This document shows positions 42,013 to 51,290 of a stretch of 64,000 bases of DNA, piece by piece. Made by a program: the position numbers and the translations under genes. The notes below the pieces were generated by a model. It had not been told where the DNA came from. It made no database searches and saw only the letters and a program-made list of their open reading frames with translations. The DNA is from CAZUCE01 sp964619265 (GTDB taxonomy: Bacteria; Planctomycetota; UBA1135; GCA-002686595), in NCBI GenBank assembly GCA_964619265.1, contig CAZUCE010000014.1, positions 1-64,000 on the forward strand, given 5' to 3'. Each line of letters opens with the position of its first letter. Position 1 is the first letter of the stretch.

Positions 42013-45000
42013 CGAAACCGCCACAGGAAGCGCAGGCCGAAGTTGACCTCCTGGAATCGATCGTATTCGCCAACCAGCCGAAGCTGATCGCCCTGCAGCA
42101 GCACATTCTGGTTGATCCGCCAGCTGGCTTCGAAGGTCTCCGTTCCGTCGGGTGCGATTTCTTGACCCTTCACGACTTCGAGCCGATCCAAGGCCGAGCT
42201 GCCCTCGGAGCCGCCAAACAAGCTCGCGCCCAAGTCCTGCACCAGGTAGACCGCCAGGAGCCGCGCGGTCTGGGCGCTGCCCTCTTCGGAGAGGGCTTGC
42301 TCGGTCAGTTGTCCGGTGGTCAAAAGAACTAGGGCGTCGCCTGGCGGCAGAGGCGGAACGCTGGATACGCGGACGCTCGGGTCGTCGTAGGGTCCGGTGA
42401 TGCTGATCGCCAGATCGTGGCCCCGCACGCGACTTTCGCCGTACACGTCGAGCTGGGGCACGAACGGATCCGTGGCGTCAAAGCGGACCGTGCCGCCGGC
42501 GATTCGGAGTTTGGTTGCGGGCAAAGCCACCACCCCCGGCTCGAGGAAAACGCGGCCGATCAATTCGGGCTGCCGCGACGTGCCGGCCAGCCGGAGGTCG
42601 GGGACGAGCCCGCCCTGATACAGGTTGTTTTCGAGTCGCAGCGGTTCCTGGGCCGTGACGCGGACATCGAAACGGATGTTGTCCCACGGGGCGGTGCGAA
42701 CCGAGAACGGAACAAACCCGCGCTCGCGCACCGTGCCCTGAAAGGGACGGCGCAGGGCATCCAAGCCGAGCGAGAGCACCGGGAGCGAACGTGCGTAGCG
42801 CGAGCGCTGCAGTTGAATCTCGCCTTCCAGGCGCGGGTCGCTGGGTGGGCCGGAGAGCAACAGATCGACGTCCCCGCGCAGGCGCAGGTCTCGGGAGCGC
42901 GCGAGCAGCACGTCCTGCCCTTCGAGCACAACATGCAACAGGGGTTCCCCATGCTCAGGGAACGTCACGCTGGCGTTGGCGCGAATGGGCGCGGAGGCGA
43001 GCCGGCCGGTGAGGTCGGTGACCGAGAGCGTGTCGCCGGTGAGCTTGGCCTCAAGCGATAATTCGTCGAGGGCCGGAAGCGTGCCCTCGAACTTGAGCGA
43101 GGCATCCTTGACCGAGAGCGCTCCGCTCCCCCGTGGCGAACGCAGGGTCCCGCGCAGCTCGATGTCCGAAAACTGTGCGCGACCGCTGGCGCTTCGCAGG
43201 TCGGGTAGGACGCTGGTGAGTGTCCCGAGATCGTCGCATTGACCTTCGGCTGCAATCTCGATCGGAGCCTCGAGCCAGGCGTCCAACCAGTCTCTCCAAC
43301 GGGCTGGCAGCGCTGAGGTGCTCTTCGCCAAGCGGACCTGCGGGATCCCCATCGAACCCGCGAGCGCCAGGTGCAGGCCGCGCCCGGGGAGGTCCACCTT
43401 GCCGCCTTGCAGTTCGACGAGCTCGCCGATGCGCAGCTGCGCGTCCGCCGTGGCGCCGACCCAGGACGCTGCGAGGGCCTGCCAGCGGTCGTCGTCCGAG
43501 GAACTCCAGCGATCGATCAGCGTGGCTTCTATGCCTAGGTCCAGCGCACCGGTCCAGGTTGCAGGCTGCGTGCCGATGCGCGGGGCGCGCTCGAACACGA
43601 GCGAGCCAGCGCGCGGCTCGCGGAGCGCAAAGTCAATGAGCTGATAGCGGCCAGAGCCTGGGGCGGACTCGCCCCGCAGGTCGAGTCGCGCGGCGAGTCC
43701 GGCGCGGCCCAGATCCAATTCGGAGGCTTGGAGCTCGAACGACTCGGCGGGACCTTCGGAGGTGAGTTCACGGGTCCACAGCAAAGACTCAAGCAGGCCT
43801 TGCAGGCGGGGGAGTTGGCCGGGAACCAGACTCTCAAGCAGCCCCAGGTCGACCTCTGTTGCGTGCACGATCCCAACGGGGGGCGAGCCGGATTTCGAGC
43901 CGGCTTCGATCAGCAGGTATCCGAGCGGGCCATGCAGGCTCACCGGAGGGAGCAGCCAGCTGTGGCGCGGGCTGAGCTGCACAAGGATTGGCCCGTTGCT
44001 GCGAAGCAATTGTTCGCCGGTGGGACTGGAGAGCACCAAACGAGAGAGCGGGAGCTGCAACTCTCCAAAACTTGCCCCGAGCGGTGAGCGAACGAAGCGT
44101 TCCAGCGGGTCTTTCAGGTCGACTTCTGCCTGGAAGCGCGGTCCACTGCAGCTGGCGAAGCTCCCCTCAAGGGAAGAGCCTGGTGCGGGCGTTCGCAGCG
44201 AAACAAGGCCAGCTTCTTGCCAATTGGCAGAGCCCTCGAACGCCAGGGTGGATGGGCTCTCCCCATCGACTCCTGGTCCGTGGAGGTCGAACTCGAAGCG
44301 TCCACTCGCTAGAGCGCCAGACAGTGGATGGGGCCGAGTCCACTCCGCTTGCCCTGCGAGCTTGGAGAGCCTCCAGCTTGCCGCGGGCGCAAGCCGCATT
44401 CCGCGGGTTGCAGGCTCTGCGCCTGCAGGTGGCGCAGAGAGCAGTCCGCTCAGCTTCGCGCGGGCGCCGGGTTGGGCGAACGACAAAGAGACGAGCTCGA
44501 GCGCGTGCTTCGCGAGTTGGACCTCGGCCTTGAATTCGGCTCCGGCGCCTTCGGGAGCATGCAGCTGTAGACGGGCTCTCGGATCGGCGAGGGTCCCGGA
44601 GAGCGCGATGTCGAAGGCCACTTCGCGAACCGGTACCTGGGGGGGCAGCATGCCGGCCAGGGGCCGGATCGACTGGAGCGTTTGAATCAGGTGGCGGGTG
44701 TCCAAGGCGCCGACTCCCCGGAAGTCCAGCGGCACGCCGCCGGCGAACTCGGTCGCACTCGGCTTAAATCCGACGTGACCGAATGCACCGCGCGCGTCGA
44801 ACTGCTCCAGGTCGGCTCGTCGCTCGTCGAAACGAAGCTCCAGGTCGACCTGGTCGAGGGGCCCGAAGGAGAGTCCGGCCCCGCTGGCGAGCAGTTGGGC
44901 CGGTCCAGGGCCGTGCAGGGAAACCGATCCGGTCAGTGGGGTGACCCGCGGGGCTCCTAGCGCCCAAACCAAGTCCCGAATCTCAAGTGAGCCCTCCAAG

Positions 45001-46091
45001 CCTTGAATCGAGGCGCGGCCTACCTCGAGTCGATTTCCCGCGAGGCGAATCTCGCTCTGCGCGCGCCCCAGGGATTGGCCACGCCAGCGCACCTGTTCGA
45101 AGTCGAGCGCCAAAGTGCCGCGTCCGCCGGCCCAATCCAAGGCACCGCTGTCGAGCGTATCGGCTTGGAGTGCCAGGTCGAACTTTCCGTGACCCGATAG
45201 ATCCAGATCCCCGATCGGCAAACCGATTTGCCCGAGCATGGGCAACAGTCTCGAGAGGTCTTGCTGCTTCGCGGAAGCCGCAAAATGCAAGCCGGTCCCA
45301 GACGCTTCGGCTCGAACGGTTAGGCCCGCGGGCTCTCCACGGCTCCCAAAAAAAAGATCGGAGCTGAACTGGAGCCTTCTGCTGAGCGCAGCGGGCAGCT
45401 CGAGCTCGAACTCTTCGAAGCGCGCGAGCGTCGCGTTCGGATTGGAGCTGGCAACCAGCTCACCAGCGCCGCGCAAAAGGCGCTGCTCGTCCAGGTGGCC
45501 TGCGAACGTGAGGTGGGTCCAATCTGCGGGTGACGGACCCTGCTTTCCACGGCGTATCCGCGCTTCGAGTTGGGCCGGCCGGCCCTTCTCCAGCACCAAC
45601 TGGACTTCCTCGGCCTCAAAGGTCGAGGCGCGGATCGATCCGTCGCGCACCTCGAGTCGGTCGAGTTGCCCCAGGCTGCCGAGCCACCCCTTCGCGCCTC
45701 CGCCCGATTCCACTTGGAGTCGAGGCCCAATCAAGGTCCAAGAGCGCACGGAAGCCGTCCCGTGTCGCAGCAATTCGAAGGGCGTGGTGCCCAGCACGAG
45801 CCGCTCGGCCCGGAAGGGCGTGGGGCGCTGTTCGCCGGGGTGAAGCAACTCGAGCCCATCGAGCGCGAGCAAGCCTTCCTCGCGTTCGATGGAACCGAGC
45901 CGGACGTTCATTCCGGTGACTTCGGACAGCCTCGCGACCAAGCTGGGCTTCACCAAAGCGAGCGCGGCTCGCTCGCGCAGGGCGGGCACGCAGGCGACGG
46001 CGATCGTGACCAACAGGCCGGCCAAAAGCGCTAGGACAAGCAGTCGCCGGAGGGGGCGGCCGGGGCGCGCTGTGCTGGTGGATCGGGTCAT
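42009..46091 (-). CDS. tamB: Translocation/assembly module protein TamB (AsmA-like)
   Basis: 1360 residues. One N-terminal membrane segment (about residues 15-33) is followed by a very long stretch of amphipathic beta-strands as in AsmA/TamB/VPS13-type lipid-transfer bridges. The C-terminal ~350 residues contain the TamB (DUF490) blocks, for example LRIAGGTVRFDATDPFVPQL and ISGPYDDPSVRVSSVPPLPP then GDALVLLTTG. It is translationally coupled to tamA. TamB spans the periplasm between inner membrane and the TamA barrel. Length is close to that of proteobacterial TamB. Confidence 0.9.
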   Translation of the reverse strand: MTRSTSTARPGRPLRRLLVLALLAGLLVTIAVACVPALRERAALALVKPSLVARLSEVTGMNVRLGSIEREEGLLALDGLELLHPGEQRPTPFRAERLVLGTTPFELLRHGTASVRSWTLIGPRLQVESGGGAKGWLGSLGQLDRLEVRDGSIRASTFEAEEVQLVLEKGRPAQLEARIRRGKQGPSPADWTHLTFAGHLDEQRLLRGAGELVASSNPNATLARFEEFELELPAALSRRLQFSSDLFFGSRGEPAGLTVRAEASGTGLHFAASAKQQDLSRLLPMLGQIGLPIGDLDLSGHGKFDLALQADTLDSGALDWAGGRGTLALDFEQVRWRGQSLGRAQSEIRLAGNRLEVGRASIQGLEGSLEIRDLVWALGAPRVTPLTGSVSLHGPGPAQLLASGAGLSFGPLDQVDLELRFDERRADLEQFDARGAFGHVGFKPSATEFAGGVPLDFRGVGALDTRHLIQTLQSIRPLAGMLPPQVPVREVAFDIALSGTLADPRARLQLHAPEGAGAEFKAEVQLAKHALELVSLSFAQPGARAKLSGLLSAPPAGAEPATRGMRLAPAASWRLSKLAGQAEWTRPHPLSGALASGRFEFDLHGPGVDGESPSTLAFEGSANWQEAGLVSLRTPAPGSSLEGSFASCSGPRFQAEVDLKDPLERFVRSPLGASFGELQLPLSRLVLSSPTGEQLLRSNGPILVQLSPRHSWLLPPVSLHGPLGYLLIEAGSKSGSPPVGIVHATEVDLGLLESLVPGQLPRLQGLLESLLWTRELTSEGPAESFELQASELDLGRAGLAARLDLRGESAPGSGRYQLIDFALREPRAGSLVFERAPRIGTQPATWTGALDLGIEATLIDRWSSSDDDRWQALAASWVGATADAQLRIGELVELQGGKVDLPGRGLHLALAGSMGIPQVRLAKSTSALPARWRDWLDAWLEAPIEIAAEGQCDDLGTLTSVLPDLRSASGRAQFSDIELRGTLRSPRGSGALSVKDASLKFEGTLPALDELSLEAKLTGDTLSVTDLTGRLASAPIRANASVTFPEHGEPLLHVVLEGQDVLLARSRDLRLRGDVDLLLSGPPSDPRLEGEIQLQRSRYARSLPVLSLGLDALRRPFQGTVRERGFVPFSVRTAPWDNIRFDVRVTAQEPLRLENNLYQGGLVPDLRLAGTSRQPELIGRVFLEPGVVALPATKLRIAGGTVRFDATDPFVPQLDVYGESRVRGHDLAISITGPYDDPSVRVSSVPPLPPGDALVLLTTGQLTEQALSEEGSAQTARLLAVYLVQDLGASLFGGSEGSSALDRLEVVKGQEIAPDGTETFEASWRINQNVLLQGDQLRLVGEYDRFQEVNFGLRFLWRFR

Positions 46092-46247
46092 CGAGCGGGC
46101 GTGCCGGGCGGGCTCAAGAAGCCGGCAGAGGCGAGGTCAGGTGGAACCCTCGGGCTCCGCGGTTTCATCGGCAGAATTTTCCGGGGCCTGTACGGGGCAG
46201 GCAGACGCAGGTTCGACTCCCGGACGGCAATTCTCCCCGCCCCCAAG

Positions 46248-47414
46248 CTAGGCCCGCAGGCGGCCTTGCAGCGTGCTGCCGGCCGGGGGTCGAGAGCGTC
46301 GGCCCAGGATCAACTCGGCGGTGACCTCCCCGGCTGCCAAGCCGCAGGTCATGCCGTGGCCGCCCAGTCCCGCGCACCAGAACAGGCCGGTGAGAGCCGG
46401 GTCGCCGCCGAGCGTGAAACGCATGTCGGCCGCGCCGGAATCGGCCCGGGCGAAGGTCCGCAGCCCGGACCAGGCGCGGCGGGTCGGACCTGCTGCGAGG
46501 GTGCCCGCCCGGAGCTGCTTGAGGGCCGCCGCGAGCGTCCGTTCGACCTCTTGAACGTCGGCTGCGGAGGTCGAGTCCGCGGGCTCCCCGCGGGTCGGAT
46601 CATCCAGTTTTTCATCGCAAGCGCACAGCATCCAGCCGTCGCCGTTCCAGCGCGAGTAGAACTCGGGCCCCGAGTTCCAAACGACGCTCGATCGCGTGGC
46701 GCTCGGCTTGGGCCCGGGCTGGACCACCAGGTGGCGCCGGGTGGGCAGGAAGCGCAATGGCGAGCCGGCCTCGGCCGCGAGAGCGTTGGCAAAGCCACCG
46801 GTCGCCAGACACACCGCTTCGGCTTCCAGTTCGCGGCCTCCGCCCAAGCGCACGCCCTCTACGTTTTCCGCGCGTATGAGCAGTTCGGTCACCGGCTGAC
46901 CGCGCAGGATCGGAACGCCCAGTTCGGTAAGCGCGGATTCGAGCGCGCCGAGCAACTCGGGCACTCGCAAGTGGCCTTCTTCTGGAAGGTGGAAGGCAGC
47001 TGTGGGGGGAGCCGCCAGGCGCGGAGCCAGGGCCAAGGCACCGGCGGAGTCAAGCGCTTCCACCCGGGCCTGCGGCTGGCCAGCGGAGAAGGCGCCAAGG
47101 CATTGTTCGAGAGCTGCGGCGGGAGCCTCTTCGTGGGCGACCAGCAACAGCCCAACCGGGTCCACGAACGAGCTGGCTCCCAGTTCAGCCGGGGGGTGAC
47201 GCAGCAGCTCAGCTCCTCGCGCGGCGAGTTCTCCGGTGCCGGGAACCTCCAGGACGGTCCGCAGTATGCCAGCGCTCTTCGCGCTCGATCCCCGGCCGAC
47301 GCTCGACTCGCGCTCGATCAGTGTGACCCGCGCGCCGGCCAGCGCGAGATGGAACGCGGTGGACAGTCCGGCGATGCCGCCGCCCACCACGACCACTCCA
47401 CCGGCTCGGGTCAC
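46248..47414 (-). CDS. FAD-dependent oxidoreductase (DAO/glycine oxidase family)
   Basis: 388 residues, GTG start overlapping the DUF885 stop by 4 bp (GTGA). The FAD-binding Rossmann motif is VVVVGGGIAGLSTAFHLALA, followed by an Arg/Glu region; VCLATGGFAN and a C-terminal FWCAGLGGHGMTCGLAAGEV complete the D-amino acid oxidase fold. It should oxidise an amine of an amino acid or related compound to an imine, with oxygen or another acceptor. The substrate is unknown. Coupling to a peptidase-like lipoprotein gene suggests use of amino acids released from peptides; this is inference. 156 bp separate it from tamB. Confidence 0.85.
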   Translation of the reverse strand: MTRAGGVVVVGGGIAGLSTAFHLALAGARVTLIERESSVGRGSSAKSAGILRTVLEVPGTGELAARGAELLRHPPAELGASSFVDPVGLLLVAHEEAPAAALEQCLGAFSAGQPQARVEALDSAGALALAPRLAAPPTAAFHLPEEGHLRVPELLGALESALTELGVPILRGQPVTELLIRAENVEGVRLGGGRELEAEAVCLATGGFANALAAEAGSPLRFLPTRRHLVVQPGPKPSATRSSVVWNSGPEFYSRWNGDGWMLCACDEKLDDPTRGEPADSTSAADVQEVERTLAAALKQLRAGTLAAGPTRRAWSGLRTFARADSGAADMRFTLGGDPALTGLFWCAGLGGHGMTCGLAAGEVTAELILGRRSRPPAGSTLQGRLRA

Positions 47415-49405
47415 GGGGTGTCGCCAGCTCCCGAGCCGACGGCTTCGCGGGCCACCCATTCGGTGAGAAGGTCACGCAGGACGGGCAATTCGACGGCGCC
47501 GTGGCTCAGCAGTTCGGAGTGGAACTTCCGTAGATCGAAGCGATCGCCGAGTCGCAGTTCAGCCAAGCGACGCAGGCCGCGAATTTCTTCGGCACCGATC
47601 CAATAGGCGAGCGCCTGGCCGGGCCAAACAATGTACCGGTCGACTTCGTTTTGGATGTTGCGCTCGGTGAGCAGCGTGTGGTCGCGGAGGTAGCCGATGG
47701 CTTGCTCTCGGGTCCAGCCTTCGCTGTGCAAGCCTGTGTCGACCACGAGTCGCGCGGCGCGCCAAGCCGCAAACGACAGCATGCCTAGCCGATCCTGGTC
47801 GGAGGTGTACAAGCCAAGTTCGTCGGCCAGACCCTCGACGTACAGGGCCCAACCCTCGACGAAGGCGGTCGAACCAAGGAAGCGACGGAACGCGGGTAGT
47901 TGTTCCAGCTCTTGCGCCAGAGCGATCTGCGTGTGGTGGCCGGGAACCGACTCGTGAAAGGCGAGCACTTCGGCCTGCCAGCGCGGGCGGGTCGTCGGCT
48001 CGCTCGTATTCACGTAGTAGCGACCCGGCCGGGAGAGATCCGGGGAGGGCTGGAGGTAGTAGGCGATGGTGCTCTCCGGCGCTTCGGCGGCCGGGATCGG
48101 AACCACTTCGCAGCGTGCTACCGGGGAACGCTCGATCCACCTCGGAGCCGTGGCCTCGGCGCGTTGCAGGGCGTTGCGGGCGGCGTCCACGATTTCAGCT
48201 TCGGAACCGAACATCAGATCCGCCTGGCTGTCGAGGACCACACGCAGCTGGAGGTGATTTCGCGCGCCAAACAGCTCGGCACCCAGCTCCAGGATCTGCG
48301 CGTGGATGCGGTCGACCGCAGCCAAGCCGTCCAAGTGAACCGCCGTCGGATCCACGGGTTGCCCGGTGTGAACGCGCGCGAGGCGCACGTAGTTGTCGCG
48401 GCCGCCTGAAAGCCAATGCAGACCGGGCTTGCTGTCGGAACGGGCCACCGGAAGCAGGTCGTCGCGCAGAATCTCGCGGAAGGCGGCGAACGCTGGGTAC
48501 ACGTCGTTCGCCACGATTTCTCGGGCGCGTCCCAGCAACGCACCGCGCTTGGCGGCCGGCAGGGGGTCGTCGCTTGCCGGGATCAGCACGTGGGTTCCAA
48601 GGGCGCGTAGGTCGCCCTCCAAAATGTGCGGGTTCAGGGTGCGCAACGTGGCAGCCTGTCCGGACGAACCCAGCTCGCGATCCGCCAAGCCGGCCAGGGA
48701 CTCATCGGGTGAAAACGGAACCAAACGACCGGATCCAACGACCGGAGAGATGAAATCCGACTCGAGCGGGGAGACCCCCAGCAGTCGATTGATTTGCTCG
48801 ATGCTCTTCGAAATCGCACCGGCGTGGGCGACCTGGCCCTTCGACGCGGCGTTTTGCAAGTTCTCGCCCGCGCGCCGCAGGTTCGGCCCGATTTCTTCCA
48901 GGCGGTTCAGGTAGTCGTCGCGCTCGCGCGGCCCGGCCACACGCTGTTCGCGGAGCAGGCTTCCGTAACGCACCTGAGGTCCGTTCAACGGATCGACGGT
49001 GAACGCTTCGAGGTCGACATCCAGCCGAGTCAATTCGTGGGAGATCGCGCTATCGAGCAGACGGGCGTTGATCTGGTCCGAAGCGGCCAGTTGGTTGCGG
49101 GGGATGCTCTCCAGCTCTAGTTCGAAGGACCACAGCTTTCCTCGCCAGGCTCCACGCCCCGAGTCGGTGTTGTCGTCCAGCTCGCCGGAGAAGCGCGGGT
49201 CTCCGAGGCGGCTAGCGGACTCTGGATGGGCCGCGAGCCAGGCGTGCCAGAATTCCTCGGTCAGCTCCGCCAGCGCTGGGTCTCTGACGTTCGCGGCCGC
49301 ATCGGGCCACAGACCGACTTCCTCAGGGGGGGGCGGGAACAGGCTCTGGCAGCCGCCGCCGAGGACGGTGAGCGCGAGGACGAGAAGGCGCGAGGGGGCG
49401 TTCAT
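47411..49405 (-). CDS. DUF885 lipoprotein, probable metallopeptidase
   Basis: 664 residues. The signal peptide ends in GGGC (C19), suggesting a lipoprotein. The metal motif is FHESVPGHHTQ, the HExxxxxH form conserved in the DUF885 family, with a downstream Glu in FVEGWALYVEGLADELG. That combination resembles gluzincin-type peptidases, but few members are characterised. Cotranscribed with the downstream FAD oxidoreductase (4-bp overlap). It follows the Nudix gene by 83 bp on the same strand. Confidence 0.85.
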   Translation of the reverse strand: MNAPSRLLVLALTVLGGGCQSLFPPPPEEVGLWPDAAANVRDPALAELTEEFWHAWLAAHPESASRLGDPRFSGELDDNTDSGRGAWRGKLWSFELELESIPRNQLAASDQINARLLDSAISHELTRLDVDLEAFTVDPLNGPQVRYGSLLREQRVAGPRERDDYLNRLEEIGPNLRRAGENLQNAASKGQVAHAGAISKSIEQINRLLGVSPLESDFISPVVGSGRLVPFSPDESLAGLADRELGSSGQAATLRTLNPHILEGDLRALGTHVLIPASDDPLPAAKRGALLGRAREIVANDVYPAFAAFREILRDDLLPVARSDSKPGLHWLSGGRDNYVRLARVHTGQPVDPTAVHLDGLAAVDRIHAQILELGAELFGARNHLQLRVVLDSQADLMFGSEAEIVDAARNALQRAEATAPRWIERSPVARCEVVPIPAAEAPESTIAYYLQPSPDLSRPGRYYVNTSEPTTRPRWQAEVLAFHESVPGHHTQIALAQELEQLPAFRRFLGSTAFVEGWALYVEGLADELGLYTSDQDRLGMLSFAAWRAARLVVDTGLHSEGWTREQAIGYLRDHTLLTERNIQNEVDRYIVWPGQALAYWIGAEEIRGLRRLAELRLGDRFDLRKFHSELLSHGAVELPVLRDLLTEWVAREAVGSGAGDTP

Positions 49406-49488
49406 GATTCCCGTGATGGTAGGACCGGCGAAGGCCCGTTACGAGAGAGGGGGGCCGGACCCACCCGAAGCTTGCCTGCCCGGCCCCA

Positions 49489-50055
49489 TCAGGCCTGGCG
49501 CAAATCCAGGACTTGCGACAGGGCGCACCAGACCAAGCTGTGGCGGATCTCGCCGCGGGCGATCCCCGACAGGACCTGTTGCTCGCTCCAGCTCACGATC
49601 TGGATGTCCTCCCCCTCATCCAGGTTGGGTTCGGCGATTTTCCGGGCGTCCTCGGCCAGGAACATATGCAGCAGATTGTCCTGGAACGCGGGGTTGGGCT
49701 CGACGGTCCCCAGCTCCCTCCAGTGCTCCGAGGCGAAACCGGTCTCCTCCAGCAGCTCGCGCCGGGCTGCGGCCAGGGGGGCCTCGCCCGGATCGACCAT
49801 CCCCCCCGGAATCTCGGTGGTCACCGAAGCCGTACCGAAACGGAATTGGCGAACGAGCACGAACGCCCCTTCGGGCGTGCGGGCCACGACGTTGCACCAG
49901 GCCGGCGTCTCGAGCACCAGTCGGTCGAATTCCTGCCCGCTGCGCGGGTGTCTCAGGCGGTCGGTCCGAGCGCGGAACAGGGTCAAGTCGGGTCCGGGCG
50001 TCGAACCGAGCCGGTCCCACTTCGCGGGCTCTCCGTGGAGGTCTGAGTCGGTCAT
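49489..50055 (-). CDS. Nudix hydrolase
   Basis: 188 residues. A perfect Nudix box spans residues 85-107 (Gx5Ex7REUxEExGU with E91, R99, E100, E103 and E104). The preceding LVRQFRFGTASVTTEIPGG block resembles the ADP-ribose pyrophosphatase (NudF) group, so ADP-sugar hydrolysis is likely but not proven. Divergent from the transporter gene (98 bp between) and possibly first in the minus-strand run that continues with DUF885, the FAD oxidoreductase, tamB and tamA. Confidence 0.9.
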   Translation of the reverse strand: MTDSDLHGEPAKWDRLGSTPGPDLTLFRARTDRLRHPRSGQEFDRLVLETPAWCNVVARTPEGAFVLVRQFRFGTASVTTEIPGGMVDPGEAPLAAARRELLEETGFASEHWRELGTVEPNPAFQDNLLHMFLAEDARKIAEPNLDEGEDIQIVSWSEQQVLSGIARGEIRHSLVWCALSQVLDLRQA

Positions 50056-50153
50056 GGTTCGAGAAGTCTGCGGCCCCGCACCACAGAAGTCGAAGATCCT
50101 CGTCCTCGCGCGGGGGTGGGCAGACCGGTTCGTTTAGACCATGGGGTTGCGCC

Positions 50154-51113
50154 ATGTCGACCGAACCCAGTACGCCCCCTCGCGCCTCGGCCAGGGGCTC
50201 GCTCCCCGGTCACATCGCGCTCGTGATCGTGCAGGTCTGCTTCGGGCTCCTGCCGCTGTTCGTCAAGCGCATGCACGCGGGCGGCATCTCGCCCCGTGGC
50301 ATCGTCTCCTGGCGCATCGCCGCCGGAGCCCTGGTGTTCTTCGGGCTCGCAGCCCTAGTCCACCGGCGAGCCATGTGGCGCTCCCGCCGCGAGCTCATGG
50401 CCCTCGCCGCCTGCGCTGTCCTGGGCGTCGTCCTGAACCAGGTCCTGGCCCTCGAGGGCATCGTGCGTTCCAGCTCGACCGAAGCCGGCTTGATCATGAC
50501 CCTGATCCCGGTCTTCACGTTTGCCCTCGCCGCAGCCGTCGGGCAGGAACGCTTCGAGGTGCGCCGCGCGCTTGGCATCCCGGTGGCCCTAGCCGGCGCG
50601 CTCCTGCTCCTCATCGAGCCAGAGGGCGCAGCCGGCCTCGAGAGCTCCCACGTGTTCGGGAACTTCCTGATGGCCTGCAACTGCTTGAGTTACGCCGGCT
50701 TTTTGATCCTCTCCCGCCGCGTCCTGCGCAGCATGCCGCCCCTGGTTCTGATGGGGTGGGTGTACCTGTTTGCAACGCTCAGTTTGGCGGTGCTGACCCC
50801 CGGCGAACCGCTGGTCCCGAGCGGCGATCCGCCCGTCGTGCGCGCCGCCTGGCTGGCCCTCGGATTCGTGCTCGCCTTTCCGACGTTGCTCGCCTACGCG
50901 CTGAACACTTACGCGCTCGCACGTCTGCCAGCCTCGGTCACGGCCGTTTACATCTACCTGCAGCCGCTGATCGCCGGCCTCGCCGGCGCGTTGCTCCTCG
51001 GCGAGGTTCCGCGACCCGTACTGCCCTTTGCTGCCGTGCTCCTGTTCGCCGGCATCGCTCTGGTGACGATCCGGAGGCGCGAACGACCCGCGGTGACGGC
51101 GAAGGCTCCGTGA
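50154..51113 (+). CDS. DMT/EamA-family transporter
   Basis: 319 residues with ten hydrophobic segments arranged as two EamA repeats of five (first repeat about residues 20-155, second about 165-305). The repeats contain the usual ALEGIVRSSSTEAGLIMTLI and ARLPASVTAVYIYLQPLIAG blocks. Such proteins export metabolites or drugs, or take up amino acids. The substrate cannot be told. A weak hairpin with a TTTT run at 51272-51290 may terminate the transcript. Confidence 0.88.
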   Translation: MSTEPSTPPRASARGSLPGHIALVIVQVCFGLLPLFVKRMHAGGISPRGIVSWRIAAGALVFFGLAALVHRRAMWRSRRELMALAACAVLGVVLNQVLALEGIVRSSSTEAGLIMTLIPVFTFALAAAVGQERFEVRRALGIPVALAGALLLLIEPEGAAGLESSHVFGNFLMACNCLSYAGFLILSRRVLRSMPPLVLMGWVYLFATLSLAVLTPGEPLVPSGDPPVVRAAWLALGFVLAFPTLLAYALNTYALARLPASVTAVYIYLQPLIAGLAGALLLGEVPRPVLPFAAVLLFAGIALVTIRRRERPAVTAKAP

Positions 51114-51271
51114 CCCCCGCAGCTCGGGAGGCAGGAGGAGCTGGTGAATCGAGCAGGGCAGAGAAGTTGGAGAGTTGGGCCGGAGCTGAAGGCGAGCTCC
51201 CCAGTGGTTCAAGCTCTGAGATCGTCCGTCGATGTGGGGCAGCGAGGCTGCTGACCAACGCCGGCCCGCGC

Positions 51272-51290
51272 GCCAGCTTGCTTGGCTTTT
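51272..51290 (+). terminator. Possible weak terminator of the transporter gene
   Basis: GCCAG-CTTGC-TTGGC hairpin (five pairs, one G-U) followed by TTTT, in the convergent region before the LpxR-like gene. It overlaps the stop codon of that gene. Confidence 0.35.

Noticed and set aside
46205..46230. tRNA-like T-arm sequence GGTTCGACTCCCGG in the tamB/oxidoreductase gap
   Set aside because: The flanking bases do not form a T stem, and no acceptor, D or anticodon arm can be folded around it.
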